In this document: positions 11,240-13,205 of the stretch, piece after piece
How positions within the stretch are numbered: position 1 is the first letter of the stretch
Layout of the letters: each line of letters begins with the position of its first letter
Assembly (NCBI GenBank): GCA_903970355.1
Contig: CAJCIF010000214.1
Span: 1 to 13,205, forward strand
Direction of reading: 5' to 3'
DNA: 13,205 bases
Source: Actinomycetota bacterium
Lineage (GTDB): Bacteria > Cyanobacteriota > Vampirovibrionia > Obscuribacterales > Obscuribacteraceae
Notes under the pieces: model-generated
What the model was told of the DNA's origin: nothing
Seen by the model: only the letters and a program-made list of their open reading frames with translations
Database searches by the model: none
Made by a program: the position numbers and the translations under genes

Positions 11240-11785
11240 TTACAAGCTGCACAATATGCCGGCGATGCAATTGCCGGCTGCTTGAATATCCGTGCAAACT
11301 TCGGACATGCCTTCCACGGTCAATTCTGCTTCCGGCTTTTTGAAGCTGCCTGCATAGAGATCGACAAACACAGTCGCTCTTTTGTTAGTGTGTTGGTCAA
11401 CACGGCCTTGAGCAAAGATTGTCAATCGTTGTTCTTTATGATCCCAGGAAACTGTCAACAATGAACCCTGTGCATTTTTTCTTGTGAAGTTGCCGAGGTC
11501 TGCCTCGAAAACTTCCATAAGATATCCAGGTACTTGCACTGCTACAAACGCTTTGATCAAATTATCTAATTTCGCCAGATCCCCTTTAATAAGGGCGAGC
11601 TCGATCAGCTCAATTGTCGTGGCGTCATCCTTGTATAAATAACCCGAGTGTTTGCGAAACTCGCGAAATAGCTCTCTTTGAGCAAGTGTAAGTTCGCGCG
11701 CTTCTTTGTCGAGTTCTCTGATTCTTTCCATGAGAGTCTCATCGAGGAGACCCACTTTTACATCTGCGATATTTGCCAACACCAT
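11240..11785 (-). CDS. Hypothetical protein, 181 aa, helical N-half and Cys-bearing C-terminus
   Basis: I do not recognise this protein. It lacks a signal peptide and membrane helices. The N-terminal half (about 15-80) is charged and helical, probably a coiled coil followed by a helical hairpin (ETLMERIRELDKEARELTLA, then TTIELIELALIKGDLAKL). The second half (about 100-160) has beta-strand-like runs such as SLLTVSWDH, RLTIFAQGRV and ATVFVDLYAG. The last 18 residues carry three cysteines (C164, C173, C179) and end in a small hydrophobic segment, so a metal site, disulfide or membrane contact is possible. ATG at 11785 is preferred because AGGAG (11797-11793) stands 7 bases before it; the ATG at 11800 contains that site inside its own reading and has none upstream. 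It is monocistronic as far as seen. Confidence 0.72.
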   Translation of the reverse strand: MVLANIADVKVGLLDETLMERIRELDKEARELTLAQRELFREFRKHSGYLYKDDATTIELIELALIKGDLAKLDNLIKAFVAVQVPGYLMEVFEADLGNFTRKNAQGSLLTVSWDHKEQRLTIFAQGRVDQHTNKRATVFVDLYAGSFKKPEAELTVEGMSEVCTDIQAAGNCIAGILCSL

Positions 11786-11792
11786 TTGAAGG

Positions 11793-11797
11793 CTCCT
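11793..11797 (-). promoter_or_regulatory. Ribosome binding site that sets the start of the 181-aa hypothetical
   Basis: On the minus strand AGGAG lies 7 bases before ATG at 11785. It favours this start over an in-frame ATG five codons upstream. Confidence 0.7.
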
Positions 11798-11888
11798 CAT
11801 ACGGAGTATTCATAGATTCTGGCCGAAACACCTCAATTTGACGTTTCGAAGTTGTTAAACGCCAAATTAGAATTGCAGAAGAGGTCTC

Positions 11889-11904
11889 AAAAAGGTCTAG
11901 ACCT
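11889..11904 (-). terminator. Weak terminator candidate overlapping the phosphoesterase stop codon
   Basis: The perfect palindrome AGGTCTAGACCT (11893-11904) contains the TAG stop of the phosphoesterase and is followed on the minus strand by TTTTT. The stem is short (4-5 bp), so termination would be inefficient. Nothing better ends this transcript before the next leftward gene. Confidence 0.3.
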
Positions 11905-12793
11905 GGACTTCGAGGATGGTGGCAGCGGGTGGGCAAAACAATCGGAAATTGGTACGGGGGTCGGCACCTAAACCACGCGAAATATGAAATGCTGTGTCAC
12001 CTCGCCAGACCAGACCGGATGCTTCATGGCTCGCCAATTCGGAATCGGTAAATACAGCTCCGATGCCGGGAATGCGGACCTGCCCGCCGTGCGTGTGGCC
12101 ACCGAATCCAAGTTTCACTCCTGCTTCGCAGAGCATCTTCAACTTGTAAGGCAGATGGAAGAGTGCAAAGATCATTTGGTTTTTTGGCACGCGGGCGAGC
12201 AATCCATTCAGGAGTGCAGGCTCGATCGTTGGATAATCCACTCCCAGAATGGAAATGCCAACCTCATTGAGGTTTACTACTTCATTTTGCAAAACACGAT
12301 AGCCGGCTCGTTCCAGGTGGCTGATCCAGGCAGAAACATCGCGTCTTTCTTTTGGACGTCTCGTTTTCGTGATTCGACCAATTGTTTTCTGATACCAGTC
12401 ATAAAGGAAGTAATCGTGGTTGCCCAACACGGCAAAAGCACCAAGGCGGGGTTTTCTTTTTAGAAGCGATTGCCAGTGCACGAAGCCTCCTTCGTTCTGG
12501 AAAATGTCACCGGTCAGCACAACAAGATCGTAGTCATCATCAGTAATGCTCTCCAGGAATTCTGCTTTGTGCAAATCTTTCTCAAGCAAATGAAGATCTG
12601 AAATATGCAATATTCGCAAGGAGTGATGCCGTCCGCCATTACCCGTGGTGCTACTTTCCGGCCCCAGTTTTAAAGCCATACTTTCCAATCGAAAGCGGCG
12701 AGCTTCAATCCGGCTCGCATATAAATAGGTAAGGACTCCGGCAGTAAACGCTGCTCCGAGCGTAAGAGGTATGTATTTTTTTAAATTAGCCAT
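11897..12793 (-). CDS. Membrane-anchored calcineurin-like metallophosphoesterase (YkuE-type)
   Basis: This 298-residue protein has one N-terminal membrane anchor (about 7-25) and a calcineurin-like two-metal phosphoesterase domain. All the motifs are present: SDLH at 65-68, GDI at 95-97, GNHD at 124-127, FH at 212-213 and GGHTHGGQ at 231-238. The HTHGGQ form is typical of the YkuE-like branch. Relatives hydrolyse phosphodiester or pyrophosphate bonds of lipids or nucleotides at the membrane; some in this superfamily act on UDP-diacylglucosamine, but the substrate here cannot be read. The ATG at 12793 is chosen because it precedes the anchor; an earlier in-frame TTG at 12844 would add 17 non-hydrophobic residues inside the upstream gene. 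It overlaps the end of the BioY-like gene by 8 bases, so the two are co-transcribed and translation is probably coupled. Confidence 0.88.
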   Translation of the reverse strand: MANLKKYIPLTLGAAFTAGVLTYLYASRIEARRFRLESMALKLGPESSTTGNGGRHHSLRILHISDLHLLEKDLHKAEFLESITDDDYDLVVLTGDIFQNEGGFVHWQSLLKRKPRLGAFAVLGNHDYFLYDWYQKTIGRITKTRRPKERRDVSAWISHLERAGYRVLQNEVVNLNEVGISILGVDYPTIEPALLNGLLARVPKNQMIFALFHLPYKLKMLCEAGVKLGFGGHTHGGQVRIPGIGAVFTDSELASHEASGLVWRGDTAFHISRGLGADPRTNFRLFCPPAATILEVQV

Positions 12794-13205
12794 CCGAATC
12801 GGCACGTGGCAGTCCAATATCCGGTGCAACAAGAGTGGTTGCAAGCCATCGCAGCGGGAAACTTACTCCGATTGCAACGAGGGCAAAGAGAACGTCGTAC
12901 GGCAAGCTATACCAGGTGAGGTTGCGTGCTTGTTCAAACACCCATTGAGACCAGATTGGATAACCGTGCATTTCTTCAAAGGCAGTGAAGAAGAGACACA
13001 AGCCGAGCATATATGCCAGTCCAATTAAATGAATGGTGAGTAAACCTGCCGCAATACCAAATACCTGGCTCAAGCTTGTGCGGCGGTCGGAAGTAATAAG
13101 ACCGACCAGGCACGTAGATAAAACCATACCGACCAGATAACCGAAGCCCGGCTGCAGGTAATAGTCAGTGCCGCCCCCGCCCGCAAAAGGGTGAATGTGG
13201 AGGAG
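12786..13205 (-). CDS. bioY: BioY-like biotin transporter S component (N-terminus outside window)
   Basis: 139 C-terminal codons are visible; the frame stays open to the right edge and the N-terminus is missing. BioY is the membrane substrate-binding component of biotin ECF transporters and can work with or without the EcfA/T energising module. The visible part starts with a Gly-rich loop, FAGGGGTDYYLQPGFGYLVG, resembling the BioY segment before its central helices. Helices near TSLSQVFGIAAGLLTIHLIGLAYMLGL and the last one, YSLPYDVLFALVAIGVSFPL, follow, a layout typical of BioY C-terminal halves. The tail (LPRADSDG) is short and polar. It overlaps the metallophosphoesterase start by 8 bases. 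No ecf genes are in view. Another small ECF S component or an unrelated membrane protein is possible, since recognition rests on remembered patterns. Confidence 0.68.
   Translation of the reverse strand, partial: LLHIHPFAGGGGTDYYLQPGFGYLVGMVLSTCLVGLITSDRRTSLSQVFGIAAGLLTIHLIGLAYMLGLCLFFTAFEEMHGYPIWSQWVFEQARNLTWYSLPYDVLFALVAIGVSFPLRWLATTLVAPDIGLPRADSDG

Noticed and set aside
11785..11936. Open frame 11739-11936 on the minus strand
   Set aside because: It overlaps two better genes in another frame, and has no family resemblance or ribosome site.
12794..12844. TTG start at 12844 for the metallophosphoesterase
   Set aside because: It would add 17 residues inside the BioY-like gene. The ATG at 12793 gives a normal N-terminal anchor and a typical short overlap.

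Overview
The window is ordinary bacterial chromosome with dense genes on both strands, short gaps, ATG/TTG starts and purine-rich ribosome sites. The GC content looks moderate, a little under half by eye. The gene set includes an ethylene-receptor-like hybrid kinase, a ferredoxin–metallo-beta-lactamase fusion, a BioY-like biotin transporter and a YkuE-like phosphoesterase. It would fit a non-photosynthetic relative of the cyanobacteria or another free-living, Gram-negative-type organism. This placement is only an impression: no rRNA or marker gene is present, and I see no phage, plasmid, CRISPR or insertion-sequence genes.

Layout. 1-709 (-) is a partial multi-pass membrane protein of unknown function. 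710-1049 is a regulatory gap with an extended -10 promoter for that gene, a sigma70-type promoter facing right, a possible 25-codon Thr/Met-rich leader peptide and a strong intrinsic terminator just before the next ribosome site. 1050-2006 (+) is an aspartate kinase that stops at the end of its catalytic domain, with no ACT domains. 2009-3727 (-) is a 14-helix-type MFS drug exporter. It is divergent from, and by its only ATG overlaps, a flavin reductase-like protein at 3695-4342 (+). 4345-7194 (-) is a 949-residue hybrid histidine kinase: ethylene-receptor-like sensor, PAS, HisKA/HATPase, two receivers and an HPt domain.

7275-8812 (-) is a translationally coupled pair, a ferredoxin/MBL protein followed by an exported TPR-thioredoxin protein. 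Divergent from it, 8893-10207 (+) is a secreted matrixin-like metalloprotease followed by a small membrane-anchored protein with a TTG start. 10322-11011 (+) and 11240-11785 (-) are unrecognised soluble proteins. They converge on a 228-base gap holding a compact double-hairpin repeat. 11897-13205 (-) is an overlapping pair, a partial BioY-like biotin transporter and a membrane-anchored metallophosphoesterase.

No single pathway links the window. The most interesting points are these: a feedback-domain-less aspartate kinase behind what looks like an attenuator, where regulation may have moved from allostery to transcription; the ethylene-receptor-like sensor, in which the position matching ETR1 Asp25 is Asn; and the redox pair made of a ferredoxin-MBL protein and a TPR-thioredoxin protein.
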